The notes below the pieces were generated by a model. It saw nothing but the letters and a program-made list of their open reading frames with translations, was not told the origin of the DNA and did no database searches. A DNA stretch of 64,000 nucleotides, taken from the NCBI RefSeq assembly GCF_016906535.1, contig NC_057373.1:2542001-2606000 (forward strand). The letters run 5' to 3'. Positions 1-11,289 of the stretch are shown here, piece after piece. The stretch's first letter is position 1; each line of letters opens with the position of its first letter. The position numbers were made by a program, and so were the translations under genes. This DNA is from Rhizoctonia solani. Its lineage: Eukaryota; Basidiomycota; Agaricomycetes; Cantharellales; Ceratobasidiaceae.

Positions 1-943
1 ATGCCTCGGCTGCATCGGAGAGTAGCTCGAGTTTGGCAGCGTATTCCCTGAAGGCAGCCCACTTCTTACGTTCGCACTCGACCAAGGCGCGGCGCTTGAG
101 GAGTCCGACTTCACGCTCTTGGGGGGCATCATCTTGCTCGGCCTTGCTCAACTGAGCCTCGAGTTCGGCAATACGCTCGGCACCGTTGGAAGGGGCTTTA
201 CTGGTAGCTCCGGCTTGCCTGATCTTGTCGATCTCGGCCCTCATACCAGCTCGTGCAACACGACGTGGATGCAAGGTAGTTTCGGCATCTCGCAGGGACT
301 TGTACGATGCACGTGAAGAGTCGAGCGATTTGGCAAGGTCAGCCGCAAGTGAACCATGTGCAAAATTGAGGTAGGCGATACGATCCGAGACTGGAACCAG
401 AGTTAAATAACTACGCTATCTGGGAGTTCATAATGTGCCCTACCATCTTTAACGTCGTCTACTTGATCTTGGCCCCAAAGGTAAAGTTCTTTAGAGTGAC
501 CCTTGGATTCGCGCGAAACTGCCTCATAATCGAGCTTCAAACGGCTGATCAGAATGGCTCATGGGTAATCAAAATGCTTGACTCACAGAAAGGCCCTTCT
601 GGCTAGTGATGAGTAATTGTAATTGGCGGGCATCAGGTCGCACCTGTGGACTGGAGACGATAGTAAGATCAAAGACTCGAGCTTTGAATCCATAGTATAC
701 TTACGAGTACTGCGTATGCAGTTGCTTCAAGGTATGCGTGATATTGTCGATAGCATGGTGGCGCCCACCCGACTGTTGGGTTGGTTGGGTTGGATCTGCT
801 TGGGCTTCAGCCTGGTCGTTGTGATCGTTTCGATGTGTTGCGCTTGCAAGAGCAGCCTGAGCCTTCAAAATGGAGTTAGTACGCCAAATATTAACATCAG
901 CCTGGTGTTAAGAAGTTACCTTAGCTTGAAGTTTGTGGAACAT
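1..943 (-). CDS. PIL1: Pil1/Lsp1-type eisosome core component (3' end cut by window edge)
   Basis: Exons complement(<1..390, 444..544, 587..643, 705..862, 920..943); start at 943 (MFHKLQAK). The frame joins across all four introns without a stop. The visible protein (about 243 residues) is the Pil1 domain, recognised by SLARRAFL, KELYLWGQDQVDDVKD and SDRIAYLNFAHGSLAADL, then the heptad-rich segment RIAELEAQLSKAEQDDA..EREVGLLKRRAL..KKWAAFREY. In this family that region folds as a BAR-like dimer that coats furrow-shaped plasma-membrane domains (eisosomes) and binds PI(4,5)P2. The C-terminus lies outside the window. A Q/A-rich linker after the first exon (residues ~15-40) is unusually polar. Identification is by family motifs and is confident; whether it is the Pil1 or Lsp1 paralogue cannot be told. 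Confidence 0.9.
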
Positions 944-1280
944 GGTTCTCGTAGGGGTAGGTTATACAGACGGTTCCGAGGGTCAAACTGTTTATATGCG
1001 ATGGGGCACCCGCAGTCACGTCACCGCATTCGTCATATGTATCCATCTTCGTCTGTTTACGCAGTTGCACAGCCGCATACTCCGTTCCACTTTATTCTAC
1101 CGCAGTCGCCTTGGCATTGACACAGTACGCATCACGCATATATACGAATATCCCTGCCACTAATCCATAGGACTTTTTGACTTGATGTATGTCGCCATGC
1201 CCATGTCATTCTAAGATTCATATTTCAATTACTAAGCAGTACGGGGTCTTAATATGTGCTCAAAACCAAGTGAACTGTGT
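944..1280. other. Intergenic, PIL1 promoter and rhomboid 3' flank
   Basis: About 340 bp upstream of the PIL1-like start (which lies on the minus strand) and beyond the rhomboid stop. I see no further coding signal, repeat or RNA gene. Confidence 0.6.
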
Positions 1281-2430
1281 TTATCTCCTCAAACCTAGTT
1301 TCCCGCGCATCCTCAGGAAGTAAGCGACCCCCGCTAGTACTCCTCCAACATGTCCTGCACTATCGGTCATTCCTCCTCGACGGCGGAAGGATCCGTAAAG
1401 ATCCCAAGCAAATATACCACTAACACATAACCATGCTGGGACTGGTACGATAAAGAAGAGAAGGAATGTTGTACTTGGGAATAAGCAAGCAAAGAGTGAT
1501 ATGACGCTATTTGATGATTAGGCATAGGTTTGGCGCAAGGTAATAGCCAACTCTACCTATAAATAGCGCCAGATGCGCCATGCGCATTTCCTCCTCTATG
1601 TTGGACAACTGCATTCCATACCAACGAAAATGCGCTGGAGGCTATTCCACCCCCAAGGTATAACGCAAGGAAAGCAGAATTGCCTAGAATCTGCATAACC
1701 GGTGGCGCCATGAACCTGTGAAATGTTATAAGTTCGATTTTCGAATGGCATGAACTGAGCCTACCAGAATGACATTCCGTTGACCAACAAATGCCCAGTC
1801 ATTTCGTGAGAGAAACAGGCTGTCAAAAGCGTCCAACTGGCAAAGTATCACCCTCGGATGGCTAGTAAACCTAATGTGCCCGCTTACATTCTGCCTTCAA
1901 GGACATTATTCCAGGAAGTAGTGAAATGCTTGAACATAAACCGAAGAGGTTCGGGATCACGGAACTTTTGCTAGAGTCGCTGTCATTTAAGAGATATAAC
2001 TTAACACGACGAACGCACTTACTAAATTTTCCTGTGCCCATCCCCACATTAGGAATACCAATCCATTTACACCAAGTATAGCATAGAAAATATGATCGGG
2101 ATTCATGCGGTCAATGCGTCTCTTCAACTGGCCGAGAAAACCGTTGCCATCTCCTCCACCAAACGGAGATCGAGGCGGGCGGACAACGCGTCGGATAGGA
2201 GTTCTCTCAAACGCGCTTCTTAACCCGCGTGCGAACGCCAATATGGATGTATGGTTTGTCGGGCCAGATGTGCGCAATGATGACTTAGTGAATAACTGGG
2301 CGATCCTGATAGGCGGGGCTATAGAACATGGAACTCTAGGCTGAGCTATTGGATACAGTCGTAGTGGGTGTGAATTGAATGCGAGAGAACGGCGGAGGAT
2401 GTTAAAAGTATTCGAAGCCATGAGTAACAA
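1281..2430 (-). CDS. Mitochondrial-type rhomboid intramembrane serine protease
   Basis: Exons complement(1281..1506, 1557..1715, 1765..1836, 1888..1970, 2023..2430), 315 residues; a second Met at 2421 could be the true start. The N-terminus is Arg/Ser-rich without acids (NILRRSLAFNSHPLRLYP), as expected of a mitochondrial presequence. Several hydrophobic segments follow. The catalytic serine sits in GASGAIY (after NAHGASG) and the catalytic histidine in DSAGHVGGVLAGVAYF, the two-residue dyad of rhomboids; SHEMTGHLLVNGMSF matches the conserved TM2 region. The closest known relatives by architecture are Pcp1/Rbd1/PARL, which process Mgm1 and other inner-membrane proteins. The localisation is inferred from the N-terminus only. 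Confidence 0.9.
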
Positions 2431-2531
2431 CTATCAGGGCAAGTGTAAGGCTGAGGCGGCGGATCAGTAAAGTAGCTATACAAAACTCGATTTTCAAGTT
2501 TCACAAAGCGCGAAACCCCTCAATGGGATAG

Positions 2532-2642
2532 TCTTCCGTGGCGCAATCGGTGGCGCGTCTGACTGTTACATACGTCAGCGCCAGCTGCTATAACGTAATC
2601 AGTAGCATCAGAAGGTCAATAGTTCGATCCTATTCGGAAGAG
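2532..2642 (+). tRNA. tRNA-Asn(GUU) with 38-nt intron
   Basis: Acceptor stem TCTTCCG (2532-2538) pairs with CGGAAGA (2635-2641). The D arm is GCGC-AATCGGTG-GCGC. Anticodon stem TCTGA (2558-2562) pairs with TCAGA (2608-2612). Loop bases CTGTTA give anticodon GTT at 2565-2567. The T arm is AATAG-TTCGATC-CTATT, with discriminator G at 2642. All stems pair only if bases 2569-2606 are removed, which places a 38-nt intron just after position 37, the canonical site. A and B box sequences are intact. Confidence 0.9.
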
Positions 2643-3081
2643 ACATGTGATTTTTAGAACTTTTGCTGAGAAGCTATAGACAAACCTAACATATAACTAA
2701 TGTTTAGACATCTATCCCGTGCACTGTTGGGTGATTATGGCGTGAATTGATTAGGATTGATTGTTTGGGCGTTCAATTTGATAGTGATCGACACTGAAAA
2801 GAATCCGCCATAATCTGACACCAAAGACATAAACCAAAACCCTACAGTATAACATTTGTAGAAAGCGAATGATACAAGAAAGATATGTTCAACGTGAAAT
2901 AAAAAGTGTACAATGTATGTAGAACGGAGGTTTAAAGCATCATTTTATGGACGTGAAAGCGTAAATAGCCCGCGCTAACAGTTCATGGGTCGAGATTGGT
3001 GAAACCAGAGCACACTAGTGCATGGTAATTATCGGGTGTCTTATGCATAACTGCCAAACGAATGTCAGAAAGTGCTTAAGG
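2643..3081. other. Intergenic
   Basis: AT-rich spacer between the tRNA and the small minus-strand gene. No ORF, repeat or structured RNA was recognised. Confidence 0.5.
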
Positions 3082-3521
3082 TTATGCCAAACTTGACGTA
3101 CTACACTTGTAACGTTCGGACACGTTGGGCATGATGCTCTACCAACACATGAAGAGGTCAGGTCGTGTTGGTCGTGTGAATGGGGGAATACACTTACACC
3201 ATCCTTGAGCTTCACAGAATACATCCAGTGCCCGTTGACCTCCTTCATATCAACAACCGTCCCTACATTTGATCCCACGGCGTTAGCCACCCAAATATCA
3301 TCGCTAAGGAGCTCCAAAAGAGAGAGAGAGCTGGGAAGCAGATTGGATAGACTTACCAGCTACCCAACGTACTTGCTGATATGTCTGAGGTTCCGCGCTC
3401 AAATATTTTGCGAAAACCTTGTCTCCTTTCTAAGTATATGCACGATTTCAGTTTCAGGCTAAGTATGGTCACCAAAACGTTGCTCACATACCAGATAGGG
3501 CATGGGCTGCAAGTAAGACAT
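3082..3521 (-). CDS. Predicted 85-residue protein, four exons, function unknown
   Basis: Exons complement(3082..3138, 3198..3311, 3373..3429, 3492..3521), separated by introns of 59, 61 and 62 nt with good GT/AG sites. Every exon is a multiple of three and every junction is phase 0, giving MSYLQPMPYL, then KGDKVFAKYL.., then DDIWVANAVGSNVGTVVD.., and a Cys-containing tail ending STSSLA. No fragment alone would be called by an ORF scan. KGDKVFAKY followed by alternating hydrophobic stretches suggests a small beta-rich (tudor/SH3-like) fold, but this is only a feeling from the pattern. A longer overlapping ORF at 3484-3810 in another frame is an alternative 5' exon, but it does not join these exons in frame. 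Confidence 0.55.
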
Positions 3522-4313
3522 TGTTGATTAGTGGTGAAAAGAGTAGTTGTGAGAAGAAGGATTCGAGGAGATTGAGGAATAGAGCTGGCGTAGTTGGGGA
3601 CGTTTTATACACTAGGCGGTATTCGTTTTGCGAAGAAGGGCGCAAATTACTCAATAAAGGATACCGGTGGGCGCCTTGGACAATGCGAGGTACAGTAGGC
3701 CCGCTCGGCGGGGGGTGACGAGACTGAATAGTGGTCGACAGCAGCGTCCAGGCCAAAAACCCTGAAGAGAAGCCAAATAAGGACCCTGAGAGAATACACT
3801 CTTGACCCAAAAGAGGTTCAAAGGGCCTCTCACTGTTACACGTGGAACGGCGACGAGAGCAAAGAACAAAGATACTAATATTTCATGCTATGGCAATGTC
3901 CATCTGAGTTGTCCCATGTTCCAGACTAGAAGAAGCTGTATCCAAAGTGAAAAACACATAAATTGAGTTTTTCGCTTAAGCAGGCTGAAGACAAAACATA
4001 AAAACCTTGTTTTCTTTTTGACGCGCACAATGGATAGTTGCGCAAATTGACAAGACAAAGTATTGTTGTGACGCTGAGCCATTGGGTTACAATCAGACGG
4101 ATAACAACCGATGTTGCAGTCAACCGGAGGCTAGCATTTTCCTCTGCCAACCAGATCAAGTAGTGGTTGTGGTCAATCGTAACACAGAAGCAGAATTCAA
4201 AACAATCCTGTGGACTCGTTCGAATTATGATGGAAATAATAGTGGCCTAGCTGACAAATACAGTGTACTCACGCGTGCCACCCTGCTCTTACTTGAACTT
4301 TGCCACCACCGGC
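3522..4313. other. Intergenic, no gene recognised
   Basis: Overlapping ORFs of 60-110 codons exist on both strands, but none shows family motifs or splices into a neighbour. It probably contains the promoters of the small gene and of the CPSF30 gene. Confidence 0.5.
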
Positions 4314-5432
4314 ATGGCATCCCAAGCATCTGATCCACTGACTCAAAATCCTTCGCTCGCGGATGTTGTACACCCTGATTTTCATCAAGTGAATTCTACG
4401 GTGGAGCTTTACATTAAGAATCAATTGGGACTAAAACTGGATACAGGTATGCCTTTATTATTTTTAATCATATCACACAAGTACTATAACTTCCTTTATA
4501 GATGAGCAAATATGCCGCCTTGCTTTGACACCTGCTGGATGCCCGCTCGGCCCGAGACACTGTCCGTTGAGACACACCACACCCAGTCCGCTAAATTTCG
4601 GTTCACAGGACGGTACTTCCGGGAACCCGGGTCGTGATCGACTTGCCACCGTCTGCAAGCATTGGTTGCGTGGACTTTGTAAAAAGGGAGATGGATGCGA
4701 GTTTTTGCATGAATACAACCTACGACGTATGCCAGAATGTTGGTGGTTCGCTCGGCATGGAACATGCACGGCTGGTGACGAATGCCTATACGCACATCCA
4801 AAGGAACGAAAAATTGAGTGCCCTGACTACCAACGAGGCTTTTGTAAGCTAGGTGGGAGTCGTGATGAGATACCAGAAGCATATACATTGACTAGTGCTC
4901 TTAGGACCGGATTGTCCTCGAAAACATGTCAGGCGTGTTGCGTGTCAGTTATACTTAAGCGGATTTTGCCCTGATGGACCAGAATGTAAACGTGGCCAGT
5001 AAGTCCTCTTTCTTGCTCCCGCCAAGGCCTTGTCCACTCAAATGAAACGGCACAGTCCCAAACCTGGCATTCCTCCTCCCGAAGCATACAGACCCCCATC
5101 TCCACCGTCTCAACGCGACCTAGGCCCTCCTCCGCCAGGGTGGGGACGTTTCACCGAACATGGAGTGGGACCAAATGGACCAGGTGGTAGCTTTGTTGTT
5201 GGCCAGAATAACACAGGATTTGTTCCCAGGCGTAATTTGGACGACGTATTATGTTTCAAGGTATGTTGTGGCACATACATTACTTTGCGCGGCTGGCTCA
5301 TATATTGCTTGGCAGTGTGGGCAAAAAGGTCACTACGCCAACACATGTCGGAACAAGAACGTACCTGGAAATCGTGGCGGACAGGAAAGAGGCACTTACC
5401 GACCGTATTCTAACGATGACAGTAATGAATAA
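4314..5432 (+). CDS. YTH1: CPSF30/Yth1, CCCH zinc-finger mRNA 3'-end processing factor
   Basis: Exons 4314..4446, 4502..4852, 4905..4998, 5056..5260, 5316..5432; 299 residues. Five consecutive CCCH fingers are visible: C-x8-C-x5-C-x3-H at GCPLGPRHCPLRH, CKHWLRGLCKKGDGCEFLH, CWWFARHGTCTAGDECLYAH, CPDYQRGFCKLGPDCPRKH and CQLYLSGFCPDGPECKRGH, in that order. A Pro-rich linker follows and then a CCHC zinc knuckle (CFKCGQKGHYANTC) whose first two cysteines come from the fourth exon and the rest from the fifth. CPSF30/Yth1 recognises the AAUAAA signal with Wdr33/Pfs2 inside the cleavage and polyadenylation factor. The C-terminal knuckle is present in metazoan CPSF30 but absent from S. cerevisiae Yth1. 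Confidence 0.95.
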
Positions 5433-5947
5433 CCCTCTACTTGGTGGGATTCTCTTGCTCCGAAGCATTTACTAACCACATACTACGCTCCGCGCATTCG
5501 CGAAGTTTCCATGTAATGAGACCCTAATATTATTATATATCCAGTATTCTGCTATCTTGGCCGATATGCTTGCTCCCAAACTTGTGATTTTATTACAACA
5601 GACCCCCCGCCCCATGCTCGTTCATTCCACGCTCCTTTTGAATGACTTTATCACCGTTCAGCCAATAAGGCGACTGGAATCCCGGTTTCAGTCACCTTGA
5701 TTGGAGCCCCCGTCAACAAGCATGGAACGAGAGTTCACTGTATAACTCCGGTTTTGACACTATGCACAACAATGCAACATTTACCGAATAGCTATGTTAC
5801 GAGGCACCGCCACAATACCTGTAGGCTCTGTCAGCAGTGACCCACCACTGTTGATCAGGTACCGGCGTCGTCATATAAATCCGGCCGCCGTTGTAACTTT
5901 CTCTTGTGATTCTCCTCCGACGCGAAATTTAACCCTGCCGGAATAAT
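5433..5947. other. Intergenic; promoter of the hydrolase gene
   Basis: 515 bp with no coding signal. The TATA-like element at 5874 lies at its downstream end. Confidence 0.55.
5874..5879 (+). promoter_or_regulatory. TATA-like box
   Basis: TATAAA 69 bp upstream of the ADP-ribosylglycohydrolase start codon, in a GC-rich context. Confidence 0.4.
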
Positions 5948-7283
5948 ATGGATACCCATACACTCGAGTCGCGTATCAAGGGAAGCCTATGGGGCCTCGC
6001 GGTTGGTGATGCCCTTGGGGCTCCTTATGAGGTGACTACATTTATTGATATACAGTATCTGTAGTCTTGTATTCACATGGTAACCTAAATAACAGTTTCG
6101 GCATAGGGGGACGTATGTCCCATCCAAAAATATGGTAACATGTACCACGTTCTCACACAACGTAGATCTTGTATCCGCATCCAGGCTTAAGCATATGTTG
6201 ACATGAGTTTCAGGGAAAGCCTCTGCCTCCTGGATCTTGGACGGATGATACATCTATGCAGGCATGGTTACAACAATGGCTGACATATTTTTGCTCGATT
6301 TTGACCATGATTTGTAGTTATGCTTGGCTATGTCGCTGTCAAGCACCGAAGGAAAGCTTGATTGGGTGGATGCTGCACGCCGGTGGGCGAGCTGGTGGAA
6401 GCACGGTAAGCAAAGAGGCTATTGTCCAACACTGTTTAATATTCGAATAGGCTACATGTCGGTAACGGGCGTATGTTTCGACATTGGTGAACCGTGATTC
6501 GGAAATCTCGTCTTTGGGAGTGGGGTTTAATATTATTTTTAGGTGCAACCACTCAACTCTCCCTTTTATCGTACTCCAAGCTGCTTGACCCCAAATGTCC
6601 TCGGCCTACACACTTGCCAAATATGAATCCCGAGATAGAGGCTTCCGGTAATGGTTCCCTGATGAGATTATCGCCCGTGCCAGCGGCCCTTCATCGAGAT
6701 CCTTTTTTGGCGATCCAAACGGCATCTCTCCAGTCCAAGATCACACACTCCAGTCCTCTCTGCGTGGATTCATGCGTGCTGGCCACTGCATATATGATAG
6801 GCTTCTATCACGCAGAAGCGAACACGGCAAAAGAGCGCAAGCAAGTGGTACTCAACCCGGACTTCACGCCATTTTCCGATGGGACACCGATTCCTTTAGA
6901 AAGTCCTGAGCTTATGGATCTTCATAAACAGCATCGCTATAAGGAAAGGATTGTGGCGGATGTTGAGACCAGTGGATATGTTTTACACACACTGGAGGCT
7001 GCTCTCTGGGCATTATGGCATAGTGATACTTTTGAGGAGGTGGGTTGAAAATTCTGTCTCGACCGGGATGCTGATTCCTTTTTTTTTTCTTTTGCCTTAG
7101 GGCCTGATGCTGTTGCTTCCTCTGGGGAGTGATGTTGATACAGTTGGTGCAGTTTACGGAGAACTAGCCGGAGCTTGCTATGGCTACGACGAAATACCGA
7201 CAAGGTGGCTCGAAACACTGCAAAGACGAGACATACTCCATGACACATATAAGGGAATCATAGAGCTGGGGTTGAAACTTTAA
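5948..7283 (+). CDS. ADP-ribosylglycohydrolase family protein
   Basis: Exons 5948..6031, 6096..6134, 6214..6261, 6318..6405, 6451..6486, 6543..7039, 7101..7283; 324 residues. The family metal-binding signature is spread over several exons: GLAVGDALGAPYE near the N-terminus, GSWTDDTSM (metal-binding TDD), WWKHGYMSVTGVCFDIG, GNGSLMRLSPVP, SGYVLHTLEAALWAL, and GSDVDTVGAVYGELAGACYG, whose DxDT supplies the second set of Mg ligands. This family removes ADP-ribose from proteins or nucleic acids. The third intron (6262-6317) must use a GC donor to keep TDDTSM in frame with LCLAMSL; a GT donor nearby gives the wrong frame. The substrate cannot be told from sequence. Confidence 0.88.
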
Positions 7284-8714
7284 CTGTTAATCGTGTAAAT
7301 GGAACGTTATGTGAAGATTTACTGGAGCTTTGTAATTTGAAACTGACTGTGATAGACTCCTTGTGTTTGTTGGCTTAGTGAACTGCATCTGGATATGTTC
7401 GGCACATTATGGGATGTTCCGAGCCTGAATAAGATAGAACTCAGTAGAGTAGCGCAACCCGAATTACAGGTCGAGACTAGAATGGCCGATATCTTCGGCG
7501 TGAGATGATTTTACCAGGACGGAACTACCGATCAATTACAAGCTGATGAATTCGGTACGACTATCCGGAATAAATCGCACGCCATTTTGGATACGGTTTA
7601 TTTCATCACTTGCGTCAGTTAAGACATTTAAATATTTTGAATATGTTGGAATGAATTATCGTAGTTACTTAGCTTATGTTGGGGCCTATGACATAGTGGA
7701 GCAACGAGAGTTGCTGAAACGATACGCAATGGGAGTACCGTTTTGGGTATACAACGCGCTGTCCCTGACGATCGATCAGCGGAATCTAGCCGCCGCGGCA
7801 CGGGTGTCGGCACTAGATTACAAATGTAATTAGTCCTTAAAGTTCGGCTTCTGACGCGTTGGCTCATCGGCAGTTCAAACTTGTCAGTGTTGTAGCGGAT
7901 AATCGAGTATAGGGAGATGTTAGGATAAGCGAGAGAGATGTTATTATTAAATAAGGATTGCTTGCCGCTCTTACAGAAGCTCTAGCATACCAACTTCCTT
8001 GGTAGGTAATTATATCGGATGGAAGGTCTTGATTGGGATAGCGCCGGAGGTTAGCCGAGATGACCGAAGCACCGCATAGAGGGGTTTGTTGTGGCACCGA
8101 GATGGGCGCCACATGGTTCATCCATTGAGAAACCATCACAAGAACGCAAAACGGGACAGTGTGAGATAATTCGCTCACCAAGCGATATTCTCAAAAAAGC
8201 CCACTTCGAACCCAGAGTATGCTAGGGTGTTTCCGACATCAACTTCTCAATCAGAACGCACACTGCCTTTGCTGACTCAGTCACTGGGATTCACCAGTGT
8301 TCATCCAGATGCCCGATGGAGACGCCGACCAAGAAGCCTGAGCACACGGAATGACCACTGGGGTCCACGATCATATCTCACCGAGGTGATCGTACCTGTC
8401 TAGGTTGGCACAGCCCCTCCTCATAGGCCCTTCTCATCCGTCCCGTCGGTTTTGGATACTATTTCGTAGCCCTGTACATTTTGCAACAATGATGTGTGGA
8501 GAAGACGAGCGTAAACAAAGGTTTGTGGCAAGCTGATTCGACGTTTAAAGCATTCAGAGCTGTGGGGGCTGTACGTCTTGACCGATCTCACCCTCCCAAG
8601 TTCGATATAGCGACCCACACTGGGTTCACCGGACACACATACTCCCTTTGGCCGCCATCAGCGCATAGTGCTCCCCGGCCTGACCAACAGGCCGTGCTTC
8701 GCCCGCCAATCCTG
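7284..8714. other. Gene-poor stretch of 1.4 kb
   Basis: It holds an unrecognised 95-codon ORF (7546-7833, plus strand), a 105-codon ORF on the minus strand (7864-8181) and the 5' flank of the transcription factor gene. Neither ORF has splice partners or known motifs. An in-frame upstream ATG at 8496 would extend the transcription factor by 73 residues. Confidence 0.45.
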
Positions 8715-11289
8715 ATGCCTAAACCCGCCGCCAGCTCTGGTCCTGCTCTCCGCAGGAATCAAGTGAGTGAACTTCACCAAACTCCGGATGCAAGGTAACT
8801 AATTTGCTATACTATCCTAGGCTTGTCAACAATGTCGCCGAAGGAAACTCAAATGTGATGCTGGTAGACCGTGAGTACTTCGCTCCTTCGGTTGCATTCT
8901 ATCTCACACAATGAGCTCCAGGCATTGCGGTACATGTGTCCGGCAATGGAACGCCTTGGTGGGTTACTGGATGAACGCTTTACAAACAGCTGCTTACCTC
9001 AGGGCCCCTGTTAGATTGCAGTTCCGCCTCCCGTTGGGTTCAGGTAAGAGTAAAGCGATTGTGCGAGATTATTTGTAAACCGTGATTTCCATAGCCACCC
9101 GCCTGCTCCAACATGCTCCTACGACCCAGTTGAGGGCGTCCCCGTCGTCCCCGACTCGATTGAAGATCCCGTGGAGCGGATAAAGATCATCGAGGCGCAG
9201 ATTGAAGATCTTCAAAACAAACTTCAGAGTGCCCGACGTGAAGCTAAACAGAAGGGCCACGATATAGGAAAATCCCCGTCGCCACCGATGCAACTATCCC
9301 CGGAGATGGCAAGGTCCACACGTGGAACAACAAGTGGGTCAGATAAAAGTAAAGACCGATCTCCTACAATCCCGCCCCAACCATATCTCTTTTCGTCTTC
9401 ACCGGCCTCCTCACGTCCATCTACTTCCCCATCGGTGTCTGTTTCAGAGCGTAAACATGCCACGCCTTATGCGCGTCCTCGAGCTGCCACACGAGCCAAC
9501 ACAGCGACCGACAGTTCATCGCACACACCAGTACGACGCCCGCCCACTTCGAGCCGATCACTTCCCGCCGATTATTCGCCACAAGCTCAGCCGGACAAAG
9601 ATTGGGACCCGAATCTTCCGGCTCCTAACATTGTTGCTCACCTGTAAGTCCAATTAGGAGCTATGAATTTTCAAAGCTGACGTCTGTTCAGCGTCGAACT
9701 CTTCTTCCAAAACGATCCATGTGCTTCCCGTATTTTACATCGAAGTTCGTTCGTTGCCAGCCTCTCCTTGCCCACAACGCATCCCGAATTCCCTCCTCTA
9801 ATACTCATCCACGCGATATGTTGTGCTTCAAGTCGATGGGCATCTCACGATGCACCGAGCCGTCAGGAAAAGTTTGCCGAGTTTCATGCAGCCAAGACTC
9901 GGACCATATTAGAAACGGCTCTGCGAGCTAATTCAACCGATTTGGCAATATTTCAGGCATCGATAATTTTGCAGTACTGGGCTTACGCAGAAGGAAGAAA
10001 TCTTGACATGTGAGTCCAAGCATGCCGACCCTCGGCTTCGGACGCTTACCGAAATACTTACGGCGGCATAGAAAATTCAACGCACGGCCGTTCCTGGAGC
10101 CCACTCCGAGCAATACCCAAATGGAAGAGAAGCGAAGAGCTTGGTGGTCTTTAGTCATGTTTGATCGCTACGTCTCGCTGGGAGCCTGGAAGCCCTCCGT
10201 GGCAGAGGCAGATCTGATGGCGATAGAGCTGCCTATATGCACTGTGGATTTTGAGTGCGAGGTACGGTGAACGCATTGTTTGTATGTCGCTTAAGTATTG
10301 ATCAGCTGGCTTTGTAGAGTTTGGTTTCTCCCAACCCACAAAAGGTTCACGATCCGTCATTCTTCCTTTCTCACCCAATCGGCTACACGGATTCATACAT
10401 CATACTCATCAAGGCCACCCTTTTATTCGGAAAAGTGACCGACTATAACCTGACAGTTGATAGCCGATCCTCCAGACGGTCAGGTGATCCTAGAGATAGT
10501 GCCGTCTTTCGTGCTCTCGACCGCCTCGTTGCGGTAGATTTTCTTCAATCATTACCAGATGACTACAAATCTTGCCTGGGAGCAGGGTCGACCGGGTCTA
10601 TGGTCGACGCGGATTTGTACCTGGCGCATGTGCTACCTTATGCGGCTACGATTTCTCTTCACAATGCTCACATCGATTATTCGAACCCTGGGTGCCCTTC
10701 TGCCGTACGATGCATACAGGCTGCCAGATCTATCATCCGTAATTATTTCCTACTAAATGGTACACTGTTCGACACTAAGCGGCTCCATCCCTTTGTAACG
10801 GTAAGCCCCCATATTTATTCATATTGGGATAGCGTGTTTGACGTCAGTCTCAAGGTCTGCTGGTATTTGGCCGCTGTAGTTCTAGTCCAGCTCTGTAAAA
10901 GACATATAACTACGGGGGACCGTGGAGGAGAAGCTACGGTTTGGGGCGAAATTGAAACACTGAAACTTGCGATGTTGGAGTTTGGAAATATCTCTCCGAT
11001 TGGATGTAAGTGGCCACACATAGTACACAAACATGATGCTAACCGAATATATGCAGTACGACAAGAAAAGCTCCTTCAAGAAACAATTGGTCAGTCGTTG
11101 AATCTTTGCTCGCAAACGTCTTTATTGACTTGCCTTCTAGACGATGTGATTCAAAAACCTGTACTACCAGCCAATTTTGGGCTCGATATTCCCATGTACA
11201 CATACCCACTACAGGATTTGGCGGTTTCGCTTTCTGAACATGGCTCCCCTGAAGGTTCGAATTCGTTCTCCACTACTGGCTATCTTTGA
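8715..11289 (+). CDS. Zn2Cys6 fungal-specific transcription factor
   Basis: Exons 8715..8762, 8821..8870, 8922..8958, 9015..9043, 9095..9643, 9692..10009, 10072..10261, 10318..10800, 10855..11005, 11057..11089, 11141..11289; 678 residues. The binuclear zinc cluster CQQCRRRKLKCDAGRPHCGTC is encoded by two small exons and closed by the sixth cysteine in PTCSYDP. A short coiled coil for dimerisation (ERIKIIEAQIEDLQNKLQ) follows, then a Ser/Pro-rich linker and the fungal_trans middle domain (LVELFFQNDPCASRILHRSSF, EEKRRAWWSLVMFDRY). The start MPKPAAS just before the cluster fits relatives; ATG 8496 is an alternative. The last three introns (54, 51 and 51 nt) contain no stop and keep the frame. 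Target genes unknown. Confidence 0.88.

Noticed and set aside
3484..3810. 108-codon ORF with hydrophobic stretches
   Set aside because: It overlaps the first exon of the small gene in another frame and cannot be joined to the downstream exons without a stop.
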